Assembly: GCF_003362805.1 (NCBI RefSeq)
Contig: NZ_QNQT01000001.1
Location: 248,001-312,000, forward strand
Length of the DNA stretch: 64,000 nucleotides
Source: Neobacillus piezotolerans
Lineage (GTDB): Bacteria; Bacillota; Bacilli; Bacillales; Cytobacillaceae
Direction of reading: 5' to 3'
This document shows positions 27,124-36,543 of the stretch, one piece after another (the first letter of the stretch is position 1; the number at the start of each line of letters is the position of its first letter). The notes beneath the pieces were generated by a model, which did not search any database, was not told the origin of the DNA, and was given only the letters and a program-made list of their open reading frames with translations. The position numbers and the translations under genes are program-made.

Positions 27124-28548
27124 ATGAGTGTAAACCAGACAACAGATCTCACAGTAGAAAAGGACGATTATTCATTTGATAGGGTTCCGGTAGAAAAACG
27201 GAACATGGGTTGGTTTAGTGTAACCAACATAACGTTTGGCATTGCCACCGCAATTTTCTATTTTCAAACAGGTAGTGTTATGGCACTTCAGTTTGGCGCA
27301 ATGAACGCCATTATTTCAGCCATTTATGCCATCGTGATTGCCGGAGTCTTAGGTACAGTCATTGCCTATTTATCCGCGAAATCAGGGATGAACGTAAATC
27401 TTATGTCTAGACAGGGTTTTGGATATATTGGTGCTTCGTTAACCTCCTTAATTTACGCATCCAATTTCATCATGTATTGTGCATTCGAAGGTATGATTCT
27501 CGTTACCGCTGTACATGCATATTTCCCCGCAATTCCGCTATGGCTTCTAATTGTCGTGTTTGGATCAATTGTCATCCCACTGAATTGGTTCGGAATTAAA
27601 CAATTAGACAAGCTGCAGAAATGGTCATTACCGATCTTCGGTATCTTCTTAATTACCACAATAATCGTTGCGTTCAATACCCCATCAAAGTTCGGTGGGC
27701 ACTTTTGGACATATCTGCCGGATGGCGTGCAGATTGGCGGAACAGCCTTGCTTTTATGTATAGGAATGCAGCATGGCATTATGGGACTGACAGCTTTAAT
27801 CGCGTCGGACTACGCGCGTTTCCTTAAGCCTAAAGATATTAAACTTGGGTCCATTATGATTGGATTTGTACCACAGGTATTCTGTTTCGGGGTCATGGGC
27901 TTGCTTGGAATCTGGTTTGGAGTCCGCTTAGGTGAATCGAATCCGGGTGTCTACATTGTCACACTTCTTGGACTAGGTGGAGTCGTTTTTACGATGCTAA
28001 CGCAATTGCGTATTAACATTACAAATATTTATAGTGCTTCCCTGTCATTGTCCAATTTTTTTGAGAATGTATTTCATTTCAAACCCGATCGGCGTTTTTG
28101 GGTTGTTTTCTCGGCTGTCGTTTCAATGGCGTTAATGCTTGGCGGAATTCTCGATCATTTAGCCAGCGCGATGACGTTCCAGGGAGTTCTCCTGATGGCG
28201 TGGGCCGCAATCCTAGTAACAGATGCATTAGTCGTGAAGAAGTTGTTAAAAATTGTTCCGAAAGAATATGAAGCAAGACAGGAAAAATTGTATAAATGGA
28301 ATCCAGCCGGGGTTGTTCCTCTCCTAATCTCAAGTGTGATTGGAACAATTGCGGCATTAGGATACATGGGTACGTTCCTGCAAAACACGGCGACTTTCTT
28401 TGGTGCCGTATTAGCCTCAATCCTTACCATAGCCATAGCGTTCTTTACGAAAGGCAAATACTACAGTAAAAATCACGCTAACACAAGGGATGTACGAGTT
28501 AAAAAAGAAAGTAAAATGTACACCACTCCAAGAGAAAAGACCACTTGA
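27124..28548 (+). CDS. NCS1-family permease (CodB/purine-cytosine type)
   Basis: 474 residues, about twelve membrane segments. It begins with a soluble N-terminus (FDRVPVEKRNMGWFSVTNIT) typical of the cytosine/purine branch of NCS1 transporters, and carries AYLSAKSGMNVNLMSRQGFG and MQHGIMGLTALIASDYARF. It is only distantly similar to the two permeases near the allantoinases. The position beyond the strong allantoin-region terminator suggests separate control, but a purine-related cargo (uracil, cytosine, hypoxanthine or allantoin precursor) is plausible. ATG at 27124 follows GAAAGGATG. Confidence 0.85.
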   Translation: MSVNQTTDLTVEKDDYSFDRVPVEKRNMGWFSVTNITFGIATAIFYFQTGSVMALQFGAMNAIISAIYAIVIAGVLGTVIAYLSAKSGMNVNLMSRQGFGYIGASLTSLIYASNFIMYCAFEGMILVTAVHAYFPAIPLWLLIVVFGSIVIPLNWFGIKQLDKLQKWSLPIFGIFLITTIIVAFNTPSKFGGHFWTYLPDGVQIGGTALLLCIGMQHGIMGLTALIASDYARFLKPKDIKLGSIMIGFVPQVFCFGVMGLLGIWFGVRLGESNPGVYIVTLLGLGGVVFTMLTQLRINITNIYSASLSLSNFFENVFHFKPDRRFWVVFSAVVSMALMLGGILDHLASAMTFQGVLLMAWAAILVTDALVVKKLLKIVPKEYEARQEKLYKWNPAGVVPLLISSVIGTIAALGYMGTFLQNTATFFGAVLASILTIAIAFFTKGKYYSKNHANTRDVRVKKESKMYTTPREKTT

Positions 28549-28555
28549 TCAATTT

Positions 28556-28610
28556 GGGGACGGTTCTTGTTTGCCCTGCTGGGAAATGAGAGCCGTCCTT
28601 ATTTTTTTGT
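28556..28610 (+). terminator. Terminator of third NCS1 permease
   Basis: GGACGGTTCT (28558-28567) pairs with AGAGCCGTCC (28589-28598), followed by seven T residues. Confidence 0.85.
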
Positions 28611-28774
28611 TATAAATAATGTTCTGCCAAGTACAACATGAAAAAAGCAACTCACCAAATCAATGATTGTATAATTGAGAATATAAGGCTGTTTATGTAG
28701 CCATGTGATGGCGAATGGTTGCCTGTATTTTGAAAGTTTTACCGGAATCCAATTTGTTTTTTGGGGGAGAAAAA

Positions 28775-29434
28775 ATGAAAGAACGAATCGCAATATCATG
28801 GAGTGGGGGAAAGGACAGCTGTTTCGCGCTTTATCAGCTTTTGCAAAGTGATGAATACATTGTTGATTCCCTTTTTACAACAATCACCGAAGAGTACAGC
28901 CGGGTCAGCATCCACGGCGTGAGGGAAAGCCTCTTGGAAAAGCAGGCGGATAGCCTCGGTTTCCCGTTAAAGAAAGTATACATACCCGCCGAATGTTCAA
29001 ATGAAATCTACCAGGAAAGAATGGATGGAATAATGGAATCACTCAAAAAAGCCGGCGTTACGGCGGTGATGTTCGGCGATATATTGCTGGAGGATGTGAA
29101 GTCCTATCGGGAAAATCAGGTTCGGGAACATGGCCTGAAGGGGGTTTTTCCAATTTGGGGACAGAATACGAATACCCTCATTCGGGACTTTTTATCTCTT
29201 GGTTTCAAAACAATCACAACGTGTATTGATTCGGAAAAGCTGTCCGCCCCGTTTCTTGGGAGAGTGGTAGAAGGTGGATTCCTGGATGAGCTTCCGCCAG
29301 ATGTCGACCCGTGCGGTGAAAACGGGGAATTCCATACGTTTTGTTTTGCCGGGCCGATTTTTAATCGGAAATTGGATATAACAATAGGTAACAGAGTGGA
29401 CAAAGGCCGATTTCATTTTTGTGATTTGCGATAG
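28775..29434 (+). CDS. Dph6-like ATP-pyrophosphatase (diphthine-ammonia ligase family)
   Basis: 219 residues. Adenine-nucleotide alpha-hydrolase fold with the PP-loop SWSGGKDSCFALY near the N-terminus, used to adenylate a carbonyl group before amination. Later family motifs: FGDILLEDVKSYRE, GVFPIWGQNT and CGENGEFHTF. Eukaryotic and archaeal relatives make diphthamide. Bacteria lack diphthamide, so the bacterial substrate is unknown. ATG at 28775 follows GGGGGAGA; the frame extends upstream without a better site. Confidence 0.88.
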   Translation: MKERIAISWSGGKDSCFALYQLLQSDEYIVDSLFTTITEEYSRVSIHGVRESLLEKQADSLGFPLKKVYIPAECSNEIYQERMDGIMESLKKAGVTAVMFGDILLEDVKSYRENQVREHGLKGVFPIWGQNTNTLIRDFLSLGFKTITTCIDSEKLSAPFLGRVVEGGFLDELPPDVDPCGENGEFHTFCFAGPIFNRKLDITIGNRVDKGRFHFCDLR

Positions 29435-29632
29435 CCGCTCAGAAAAATACGCAAAGGAATGGGCGCTGCTATTATTCATGATATCAGCCGTCCCTTTTAC
29501 CTGGAAATTTACATCATTTGTACTATACATAAATGTCTTGCCCGTTAATATACCTAGAGTAACTCCATCTTTTTGGGAGGGCCTCAAAACCTATGGACAG
29601 TTTTCCATACTTCAAAACGGGTGGTGGGTTGT

Positions 29633-30205
29633 ATGGCGTATTCAAGCTTTATCCGTTTCACTGGTTTGTGTGGGATTATCGCGGGGCTTCTGACCGTTTC
29701 GCTGTCGGTCTGGTACAACATTTCAATGGAAGCATTCGGTTCGTATGTTGATTTGATTGGCATGCTGTTTCTCCTTCTTGCACTTATTGGGATTTATCTC
29801 GTCAATGCGAAAAGTTTCGGGAAAACGGGTTTCGGCATCTTCTTATTAACCTTTTTTGGAGCGGCGATGTGGACCGGGCACAGCTGGGTGAACGCGTTTG
29901 TCGTGCCTGTCCTTGAGAAAAGCGCTCCGGCAATCCTTGATAAGCCGCCGTCATTACTAATGATGGGAGTATCATTGTCACTCTATCCATTTTTTATCGG
30001 GCTTCTCTTATTCGGCTTGTTTCTTGCCCTGAAAGGGATTCTTCCGAAGTGGGCTGGCATCATTTTAGCAATCGTTCCAATCCTGGATTTTATCCCGTAT
30101 GGATCCTATGTAGCACAGCCCCTTGCTGGCGTTGCAATCCTCTGGCTTGGATGGGTGCTTTGGAAAGAAAAGTACAACAAAACGGCGTTATACGGCGGAA
30201 GGTAA
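29633..30205 (+). CDS. Small integral membrane protein (DUF4386-like)
   Basis: 190 residues with about six membrane helices (near 5-27, 35-55, 62-82, 110-135, 140-158, 160-178). Composition and length resemble uncharacterised Bacillus membrane proteins. I cannot assign a function. ATG at 29633 is preceded by GGTGGTGGG. It has a hairpin downstream and stands apart from the Dph6-like gene by 198 nt. Confidence 0.7.
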   Translation: MAYSSFIRFTGLCGIIAGLLTVSLSVWYNISMEAFGSYVDLIGMLFLLLALIGIYLVNAKSFGKTGFGIFLLTFFGAAMWTGHSWVNAFVVPVLEKSAPAILDKPPSLLMMGVSLSLYPFFIGLLLFGLFLALKGILPKWAGIILAIVPILDFIPYGSYVAQPLAGVAILWLGWVLWKEKYNKTALYGGR

Positions 30206-30228
30206 AAACCTGCTAAAACGAATGATTC

Positions 30229-30260
30229 GCTCCAATCCGCTGAAACGGGTTGGGGCTCTT
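30229..30260 (+). terminator. Probable terminator after small membrane protein
   Basis: GCTCCAATCCG (30229-30239) pairs with CGGGTTGGGGC (30246-30256) with G-T pairs. The T-rich tail is short. Confidence 0.6.
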
Positions 30261-30368
30261 ATTAATTAGGCCAGCAGGAAAATTCAATAGTTAATGTATG
30301 TTTTTCCCTTCTCATGTATAGTTAGGGTAAGGTTTCAATAGTACTGGCTATATGGAAGGGGACATACG

Positions 30369-31220
30369 ATGAAGCGAATTATTTTAACAACGGAGAGCGG
30401 CGCGGATTTACCAGAGGACTTGGCACGGAAGCATGCGGTCCAGGTGGTCCCGATGCATGTCATCATGGATGGGAAGGATTATTTGGATGGAGACCTGCCA
30501 GTGGAGGATATTTACGAATATTATGACCGGACGAAAAAAATACCTTCAACCGCTGCCACGAACGTTCATGAATATCAGGAGTTTTTTGCGAAAATAAAAC
30601 GGGATTTCCCTGGATGCACCATTGTGCACATTGGGTATACATCGAAGGCGTCTGTCTCTTTTCAAAGCGCAGTGATTGCCTCCGAGGATATCGACAATTT
30701 GTATCTTATAGATGCCTTGAATGTTACAGGTGGATTGGCGGCCATTGTTATGTATGCTGTAAAAGTGCTTGAAGAGGAGCCTTCCATTGAGCCTGAACGG
30801 TTAATTGATAAAATAGAAGCGATCGTTCCGAAATCACGGCTTGCATTCATCCCAGGCAGCCTCGATTTTTTACGGGCAGGTGGACGGGTCAGCAATATTG
30901 CCTATCTCGGCGGTGCTTTATTAAAAATTAAACCAGTCATCGAATTGATCGACGGGAAGCTAGTGTCCACTAAAAAGTACCGCGGCAAAATGAGCGCGGT
31001 TTCCGAGAAACTTATGTCCGAATATTTAAGTGAATACAATATTGATAGAGAGCAGCTTTATCTCCTGTATTCACTTGGTCTTGATGAAAGCATTAAACAG
31101 CGGATGGATGAAATTGCAAAGGAGGCCGGGTTCAGGAATGTCCGGTGGATTCAGGCCGGAGCGATGATTTCCACCCATGCCGGGCCTGGCGGGTTTGGCG
31201 TTGCGGGGTTGGAAGTATAG
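30369..31220 (+). CDS. DegV-family fatty-acid-binding protein
   Basis: 283 residues, the normal DegV length. DegV/FakB proteins hold a fatty acid in a buried pocket and present it to FakA kinase. Visible motifs: ILTTESGADLPEDLA at the start, the PSTAATNVHEYQEFF loop, IGYTSKASVSFQSA, and the C-terminal STHAGPGGFGVAGL where the carboxylate is bound. No fakA gene is adjacent, which is usual. ATG at 30369 follows GGAAGGGG. Confidence 0.92.
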   Translation: MKRIILTTESGADLPEDLARKHAVQVVPMHVIMDGKDYLDGDLPVEDIYEYYDRTKKIPSTAATNVHEYQEFFAKIKRDFPGCTIVHIGYTSKASVSFQSAVIASEDIDNLYLIDALNVTGGLAAIVMYAVKVLEEEPSIEPERLIDKIEAIVPKSRLAFIPGSLDFLRAGGRVSNIAYLGGALLKIKPVIELIDGKLVSTKKYRGKMSAVSEKLMSEYLSEYNIDREQLYLLYSLGLDESIKQRMDEIAKEAGFRNVRWIQAGAMISTHAGPGGFGVAGLEV

Positions 31221-31265
31221 TTTAACTGTGATGCTGATAAAAGAACATTAGTGCTCAAATTAGAA

Positions 31266-31305
31266 AGCCTTCTCGACATATTAGCCGGGAAGGCTATTTA
31301 TTTCC
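31266..31305 (+). terminator. Terminator of the degV-type gene
   Basis: AGCCTTC (31266-31272) pairs with GAAGGCT (31289-31295), with a T-rich tail. Confidence 0.65.
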
Positions 31306-31435
31306 CTGGCATGCCAGGCAGGTTTTTAGTTTGAAGTTTCAGTAAATTGAGGGGAATTCCTTTACTGCCTTGTTTGGCCTGCTATATAGTAGAAGGGTGG
31401 TTGCAAAACCAAATTTTACTAAGGAGGAGAGCGGA

Positions 31436-31501
31436 ATGTTGATGAAATGTACTGTTTGCAAAGGAAAGGGTATTGAAGAAAATAGGAAACTGGAAACCTA
31501 G
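31436..31501 (+). CDS. Tiny CxxC ORF upstream of GNAT fusion
   Basis: A 21-codon frame starting at ATG 31436, 7 nt after a near-perfect AAGGAGGAG. Its product (MLMKCTVCKGKG then IEENRKLET) holds one CxxCxGxG knuckle as found in DnaJ-type zinc fingers. It ends 34 nt before the next gene. The strong ribosome binding site argues for translation, either as a leader peptide, as a real micro-protein, or as the broken start of a longer protein. Confidence 0.45.
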   Translation: MLMKCTVCKGKGIEENRKLET

Positions 31502-31535
31502 CGGGGCTGGGATTTGGAACGGAGGAAAATTTTTT

Positions 31536-34500
31536 ATGAATTTAACAAAGGAAGAAATTAAAATTGTAGAATACCACGAAGGGCTTGCCGCGGGTGTTGC
31601 GGAAATGTGGAACCTAAGCCGAGAGGGCTGGGGCGGGGATGCGCAGGTTACGACCGCCGAAAAGGTCCGCGTCCAGGAAGCGAACTCCGGCAACCTGAAC
31701 CTTTTCCTCGCGATGGACGGGGACAAGGTTGTCGGCTATTGCGGGCTTTGCGAGTATCGGGAGGATGAAGGGGCGCTGTATATTCCGCTCCTGAACGTCC
31801 GTACCGATTATCATGGAAAGAAAATAGGCAAAATGCTTGTCCTGAGGGCGCTCGAACGGACAGTTGAACTCGGCTGGCCGCGGCTTGACCTGTATACGTG
31901 GCCAAGCAACACGAAAGCTGTTCCGCTTTACAAGAAATGCGGATTCTTCTGGGAGGACCGGGATGATACGACGCATCTGATGAATTTTTTGCCGACGGTC
32001 CTGAATACTGAAGCCGTCCAGGGCTTTTTCGCTGAGGCGGATTGGTATGCGGACAGCACGAGAATCATTGAAGTGACGCCGGATGGCAGGAAGGACAACG
32101 ACTTCTCCTATTACGAGTATAGCTGGAAGTCTGGCGCAGGCAGCCTGCGGATGGAATTCGAGCGGACCGGCCGGGGGTTACGGCTGATTGAAACGGACGA
32201 CTACCATATTTCTGTGGCGGTTGAGGATTTCAAGCTTGTTTGCGGGTCGGAATACACGGTCACTTACGATATAAAAAATAAGTCCGGAAAACCGCTTCAT
32301 GTCGAGCTTGAAGGCGTGGACCATAAGGCTGTCACGTTTAATTTCAAAAAGGGTTTGGCAGTTGAAGATGAAACAACCGTCGAAGCAAAGTTCATGCTCG
32401 GCGATCCGGATGAGGAGCAGAGCAACTGGCGCACCCACCCATCCGTCGTTACCAGGGTATTGATCAATGGGAAGGAAGCGAAGTTCGGTGTCGGCGTCCT
32501 GCCGAAGCAGCCGGCGAAAGTGGCCGGGACCGTTCCTGGTTCGCAAAGCTACCTTCATGAAGAAGCGGTTTTCTATCTTGACGTGGAAAACAACTTCAGT
32601 GAACCGGCTGCGTTCACGATTCAGTTTCCGGAAAACGGGTTTGTGCAGCTGCCGGAGAAAACATTCACTGTTAAACTTGGCGCGAGAGGGAAAACGTCGA
32701 TTGCGATTCCGTATGTATTGAGTGGCTACGGTTTTTATGCACCGGAGCTGAAAATTGACGCGGCCGCCGAAAGCGGGACGTTGTCCACTTTTACCAAAAA
32801 GCTGGGTCTTGGCTTTAAGGGGCCAGGTGCGCGTTTCAGTGGTGAGTGTGAGGATTACTGGCATATTTACAATGGTTTATATCATACGTATTTGCGGAAG
32901 TTCAACAACTGGGTTGTTCCAGGCAGGCTGACGAAGGGCGCGCAGAAAACGATGGGCATGTATCCGAAAATCGGGAAGCCGTATTCAAGCGAGTTTTCGA
33001 AGCGGAAGCCTGTCCGCGTCGAGTACAGGGAAGAAGGCGCGGCGATTGTGATGTCTGCGGTTTATGAATCGGATGATTTCAAGGGGCTTGTGTTTGTCAG
33101 CGAGTCTAAACTGTACGGGGAGGGCTTGCTTGAGCAGTGGTACATCATCCGAAACATAGCCGAATCGGAGACGGATTCGCCAATTAGTGTGTATCAACCG
33201 ATTTACCATGAATTGAACCGGCCTGTTTTTGCGATGGATGGGGAAATCGTGGCATTCGATGAGAAGGCGGATGCAGAATACGGGCTTTGGGACAGCAGCC
33301 GTCTTTCGGAAAACTGGCTGTTCTCGCGGCATGAGCCGTATGCCCAAGGGGTCGCGTGGCCTGAAGGTGCGACCGTGAATTACGAGTCTTGGTATATGTA
33401 TGTGGAGCATGAACTTGGCCATATTCCGGCTGGCGGCGAGCTGAGGACGGAGCCGGTCGCGCTGTCGTTCGGGGCGTATCAAAGCTGGGAGGAGTTCCGG
33501 GAGTTTGCGACGAGAAGGAAGCATCGGAAGGAAATTGCCGTGGAACCGGTGGAAGTTCAAGTAGCCAACCGGGAGGACGGCTCCGAGGAAATTATTCTTT
33601 CCGGCCGGAAAACAAGTTTTTTCGATGGAGAAATGAGTTTCGAACGTGATGGATGGGAATTTTATAAAACAGGGCTTGCTCTTGACGAAAAAAGGCGGGA
33701 GGCATCGGCGTTTGCCGAGAGTGGTGCCACGCCGCTTTCGATTGTGTCGGCGGCATACGAAATCAACGGAATTAGTGACAGGATGGATGTGCTCGTCCTA
33801 AACCCAACAGAAGAGACTGTTGCAATCCGAGAAGAGGAGCGGGAAGGCTTGACGGTTTGGAGAGCGGGAAATGGCATGCTGTCGATCGCGGCTTCGAAGA
33901 GTTTTTATCCGTCGCTGTTCTCACTTGAAGTTTCTGGCCGTGAATGGCTGGACTCGTCCTTCCCTTCGCTTGCGCCGAAAGCGTGGTGGAATCCATGGAG
34001 CGGCGGGATGGTGACCGGTATTGAAGGCATCAACACGAAGTCGTTCGCGAAGGAAGAAACGCGCGTTGGCGCCGCGGCACTTCTTGATGATGAAGGCCGC
34101 GAGTGGCGCGGGCTCAGGGTTTCGACTGTTTTTGAAAAGAACGAGATGTGGAAGGGGCTTGGCATCCATCAGTATTTTTGCATGCTGCCGGGCGTTCCGG
34201 TTCTTGTGAACGTGACGAAATTCAGCCAGAATAGCGGAACGTATTTCCATAATAAAAACTGGTTCAGCCAAATATTTTTTAAAAAAGGCTGGTTGAAAAA
34301 CGCAGGAGGTACGCGTTCGTATCTGGCGGGGAAATCGGAAATCATGACCTACCTATCGGGCCATGCGGTCATTGGTTCGGACGATTGCGCCGAGTTTCTC
34401 CAGGTGATTGCAGACCGGGAATCAAAGGGCATGGAAACCTACATGAACAAGGAAGTTATGCTGATTGGCTTGGACCGCTCCATCGACCTTGCCCACGGTT

Positions 34501-34616
34501 CCGAATGGCTGTCCGCTCCGTCGTTCACAGTTGCCGCAGACCGTGTGCTTTCCGAAGGTGAAGTGAAAGGCCTGAAAAAATTGACATTTAAAGAGGTAAG
34601 CAATGAAAATTATTGA
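31536..34616 (+). CDS. Giant fusion: GNAT acetyltransferase plus large beta-rich region
   Basis: 1026 residues. Residues about 1-150 are a GNAT N-acetyltransferase with the acetyl-CoA loop around YHGKKIGKMLVLRALE and the end motif AVPLYKKCGFFW. The remaining about 870 residues are rich in beta strands with several Ig-like segments (for example GSEYTVTYDIKNKSGKPL), aromatic-rich patches, and no signal peptide. I do not recognise that part; a sugar-binding or glycan-acting role is possible. ATG at 31536 follows GGAGG. It overlaps the next gene by 14 nt. Codons here are visibly G+C-richer than in the allantoin region, hinting at transfer. Confidence 0.75.
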   Translation: MNLTKEEIKIVEYHEGLAAGVAEMWNLSREGWGGDAQVTTAEKVRVQEANSGNLNLFLAMDGDKVVGYCGLCEYREDEGALYIPLLNVRTDYHGKKIGKMLVLRALERTVELGWPRLDLYTWPSNTKAVPLYKKCGFFWEDRDDTTHLMNFLPTVLNTEAVQGFFAEADWYADSTRIIEVTPDGRKDNDFSYYEYSWKSGAGSLRMEFERTGRGLRLIETDDYHISVAVEDFKLVCGSEYTVTYDIKNKSGKPLHVELEGVDHKAVTFNFKKGLAVEDETTVEAKFMLGDPDEEQSNWRTHPSVVTRVLINGKEAKFGVGVLPKQPAKVAGTVPGSQSYLHEEAVFYLDVENNFSEPAAFTIQFPENGFVQLPEKTFTVKLGARGKTSIAIPYVLSGYGFYAPELKIDAAAESGTLSTFTKKLGLGFKGPGARFSGECEDYWHIYNGLYHTYLRKFNNWVVPGRLTKGAQKTMGMYPKIGKPYSSEFSKRKPVRVEYREEGAAIVMSAVYESDDFKGLVFVSESKLYGEGLLEQWYIIRNIAESETDSPISVYQPIYHELNRPVFAMDGEIVAFDEKADAEYGLWDSSRLSENWLFSRHEPYAQGVAWPEGATVNYESWYMYVEHELGHIPAGGELRTEPVALSFGAYQSWEEFREFATRRKHRKEIAVEPVEVQVANREDGSEEIILSGRKTSFFDGEMSFERDGWEFYKTGLALDEKRREASAFAESGATPLSIVSAAYEINGISDRMDVLVLNPTEETVAIREEEREGLTVWRAGNGMLSIAASKSFYPSLFSLEVSGREWLDSSFPSLAPKAWWNPWSGGMVTGIEGINTKSFAKEETRVGAAALLDDEGREWRGLRVSTVFEKNEMWKGLGIHQYFCMLPGVPVLVNVTKFSQNSGTYFHNKNWFSQIFFKKGWLKNAGGTRSYLAGKSEIMTYLSGHAVIGSDDCAEFLQVIADRESKGMETYMNKEVMLIGLDRSIDLAHGSEWLSAPSFTVAADRVLSEGEVKGLKKLTFKEVSNENY

Positions 34617-35454
34617 CGCTCATATCCATTACTCCGAAATCGGGAGTTTTCATGAAACTGCCCGGAACATTTCGAAGGTCGACTATTCATATGAGGGAAT
34701 CCAAAAGGAGTTCGCTGAAAATGGCGTAGTGCTTGGGATTGCGATGGGCGTGACGGAAACAGCCGGGGAGGGGTTTCCCGACTCGGCTGCCGAAACCCCA
34801 ATGGGTATCGATCTGACGCCGGACATTCCGAAAAATATCGTGTATTGCGCCGGAGTCAATCCGTTTAATCTGGACGCGGCGGCGCTTGCCCGGCTTGAGC
34901 AGGATGTGCAGAAGCCTGATTGTGTCGGAATTAAAATCTATCTCGGCTATTATCCATTTTATGCGTATGACGAGGTGTATGAGCCGGTGTACCGGATTGC
35001 GAAGGAGTATGGGGTTCCGGTCGTCTATCATACCGGGGATACTTATTCCGAGCGGGGCAGGCTGAGGTTTTCTCATCCGCTTGCGATTGATGAAGTCGCC
35101 GTAAAGCACCGTGACATGACGATTATGATGGCGCACTTTGGTGATCCGTGGGTGCTAGACGCCGCGGAGGTAGTGTATAAAAACCGCAATGTGTATGCGG
35201 ATTTGTGCGGATTGGTTGTCGGGGAAGACGGGGACATCAGGAAGCTTCAGCAAACAAGGTTCTTCGACCATTTGCTCCATGCGCTAACATTTACGAATAA
35301 TTATGAGAAGTTCCTGTTCGGGACCGACTGGCCGCTTACGCCAATCAAGCCGTACATCGAATTTATCGCGGACATTATCCCAAAGGAACATCACGAAGCC
35401 GTATTTTATGAAACGGCGCTGAAGGTTTTTCCGAAGATTAAGGGGTTTTTGTAA
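34603..35454 (+). CDS. Amidohydrolase-2-type metal-dependent hydrolase
   Basis: 283 residues. TIM-barrel hydrolase/decarboxylase family (ACMSD-like). Metal-site pattern: DAHIHY (His-x-His) at the N-terminus, VVYHTGDTYSE (His), MMAHFGDPW (His) and FGTDWPLTP (Asp). The start lies within the end of the GNAT fusion, behind AGAGGTAAGC, so the two are translationally coupled and probably act on the same compound. The substrate cannot be named. Confidence 0.85.
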   Translation: MKIIDAHIHYSEIGSFHETARNISKVDYSYEGIQKEFAENGVVLGIAMGVTETAGEGFPDSAAETPMGIDLTPDIPKNIVYCAGVNPFNLDAAALARLEQDVQKPDCVGIKIYLGYYPFYAYDEVYEPVYRIAKEYGVPVVYHTGDTYSERGRLRFSHPLAIDEVAVKHRDMTIMMAHFGDPWVLDAAEVVYKNRNVYADLCGLVVGEDGDIRKLQQTRFFDHLLHALTFTNNYEKFLFGTDWPLTPIKPYIEFIADIIPKEHHEAVFYETALKVFPKIKGFL

Positions 35455-35561
35455 TTAATTGTCTACTCCCAAAGTCTTAGTTATTTCCATTATAAAGGCC
35501 AATGTGTAAAAAAGTGCAGCCTTGTAAGATGAAGATAACAAGAGCAAGGGAGTTGGAACCC

Positions 35562-35723
35562 ATGTATGAGGAAATTTACATGATTGAAAAAACGATGCAG
35601 TACCGTGAACAGGAATTTCGTAAAGTGGAATTCACCCAACGGGATGCCGAACATGCGAAAAAAGAACTATTCTATTGCAAATTGCCGGTTTTGAACCAGA
35701 TGAGCATATGCAATTGCAACTGA
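35562..35723 (+). CDS. Small hypothetical protein
   Basis: 53 residues from ATG 35562, 9 nt after AAGGGAG, ending with a cysteine-containing tail (SICNCN). Strongly charged helix-like middle (MQYREQEFRKVEFTQRDAEH). The frame also extends upstream to 35502, without a site. A strong terminator follows at once, which supports a real transcript. Function unknown. Confidence 0.55.
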   Translation: MYEEIYMIEKTMQYREQEFRKVEFTQRDAEHAKKELFYCKLPVLNQMSICNCN

Positions 35724-35756
35724 AGCGATTCTGACTTGTTTGAAGAAATTTGAAAA

Positions 35757-35796
35757 GAAGCCGATATGGAGCCATCCTCCATGCCGGCTTTTTTTG
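35757..35796 (+). terminator. Terminator of small hypothetical gene
   Basis: AAGCCGATATGGAG pairs with CTCCATGCCGGCTT, followed by seven T residues. It also lies just beyond the end of the minus-strand lipoprotein gene. Confidence 0.85.
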
Positions 35797-35799
35797 TCC

Positions 35800-36543
35800 T
35801 CACTGCGCTGGGTTCAATGGCTGCCGATGGGCGAAGGCCCCGTCGACAAGTCTCCTAAAATCGCCGTTTACATCATCGCGGCCATTGCTCAGGTCATCTG
35901 CGAGCCGGTTCATCCTTATAAAAAAAGATCGGTTAAATGAAATATAAACCCTTTGAATCGTAGGTTCAGCTTGTAAAACCTGTTTGGCAATATCTTTTTT
36001 GAAAGAAGCCGAGATGCCGGAGTAGGATGAGTCCAACACAATGGCAGGGCTTCCGAACCCCGAATGTATGTTGTCATTAGTGCTGTTTCCGGCTCTGAAG
36101 CTTTTTCCTCTTTCGGAATGGTCCGTGAGAGCGAGTCCATCGATGCTGCCACCGCCGATTCCCGTACCGCTGTAATCGCCAGTCTGGGTGCCTACTCCAT
36201 ATCCGCGGTAGCCGGGATTGCCAAACGTGTCTGTCTTTTCGCCGCGATGATCCTTCGTATTTGTTTCATACCCTTGCGCCCTCATATTCTCGCTTCCGTC
36301 CAACCTTACGGCCACATATGCGTCTTGATTGATGATGGCGACAAGGGCGCTTTGGACTTCAACCAGGCTTTCCACCGAACGGGACGCCTCCATGGAAACC
36401 CTTAATGCACCATTCCCTCCAGCCGAATTGGTGTTCACCCGGTTAATTCTAGCCCTGCCGCCGTTGTCGTTATTGCCGATCCCGCAGCTGCTTAATACGA
36501 AAAGAAGCAAGATTGTCAGTGTGATTTTCAATGTTTTTTTCAC
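35800..36543 (-). CDS. YhcN/YlaJ-type sporulation lipoprotein
   Basis: 247 residues. A lipoprotein signal (MKKTLKITLTILLLFVLSSCG) puts the lipidated Cys at about residue 20. The C-terminal half resembles the YhcN/YlaJ family of spore lipoproteins: ESLVEVQSALVAIINQDAYV and KKDIAKQVLQAEPTIQRVYI. A low-complexity Gly/Ser/Asp-rich stretch (about 100-165) separates the two parts. Likely sits in the forespore or spore inner membrane. GTG start, 6 nt after GGGAGGGG. Supports a spore-forming host. Confidence 0.8.
   Translation of the reverse strand: MKKTLKITLTILLLFVLSSCGIGNNDNGGRARINRVNTNSAGGNGALRVSMEASRSVESLVEVQSALVAIINQDAYVAVRLDGSENMRAQGYETNTKDHRGEKTDTFGNPGYRGYGVGTQTGDYSGTGIGGGSIDGLALTDHSERGKSFRAGNSTNDNIHSGFGSPAIVLDSSYSGISASFKKDIAKQVLQAEPTIQRVYISFNRSFFIRMNRLADDLSNGRDDVNGDFRRLVDGAFAHRQPLNPAQ

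Noticed and set aside
32178-32864. 228-codon minus-strand frame within the GNAT fusion
   Set aside because: Shadow of a G+C-rich coding frame; the plus-strand gene is continuous and has a proper start.
33905-34271. Several minus-strand frames near the end of the GNAT fusion
   Set aside because: All antisense to continuous coding sequence, without initiation sites.
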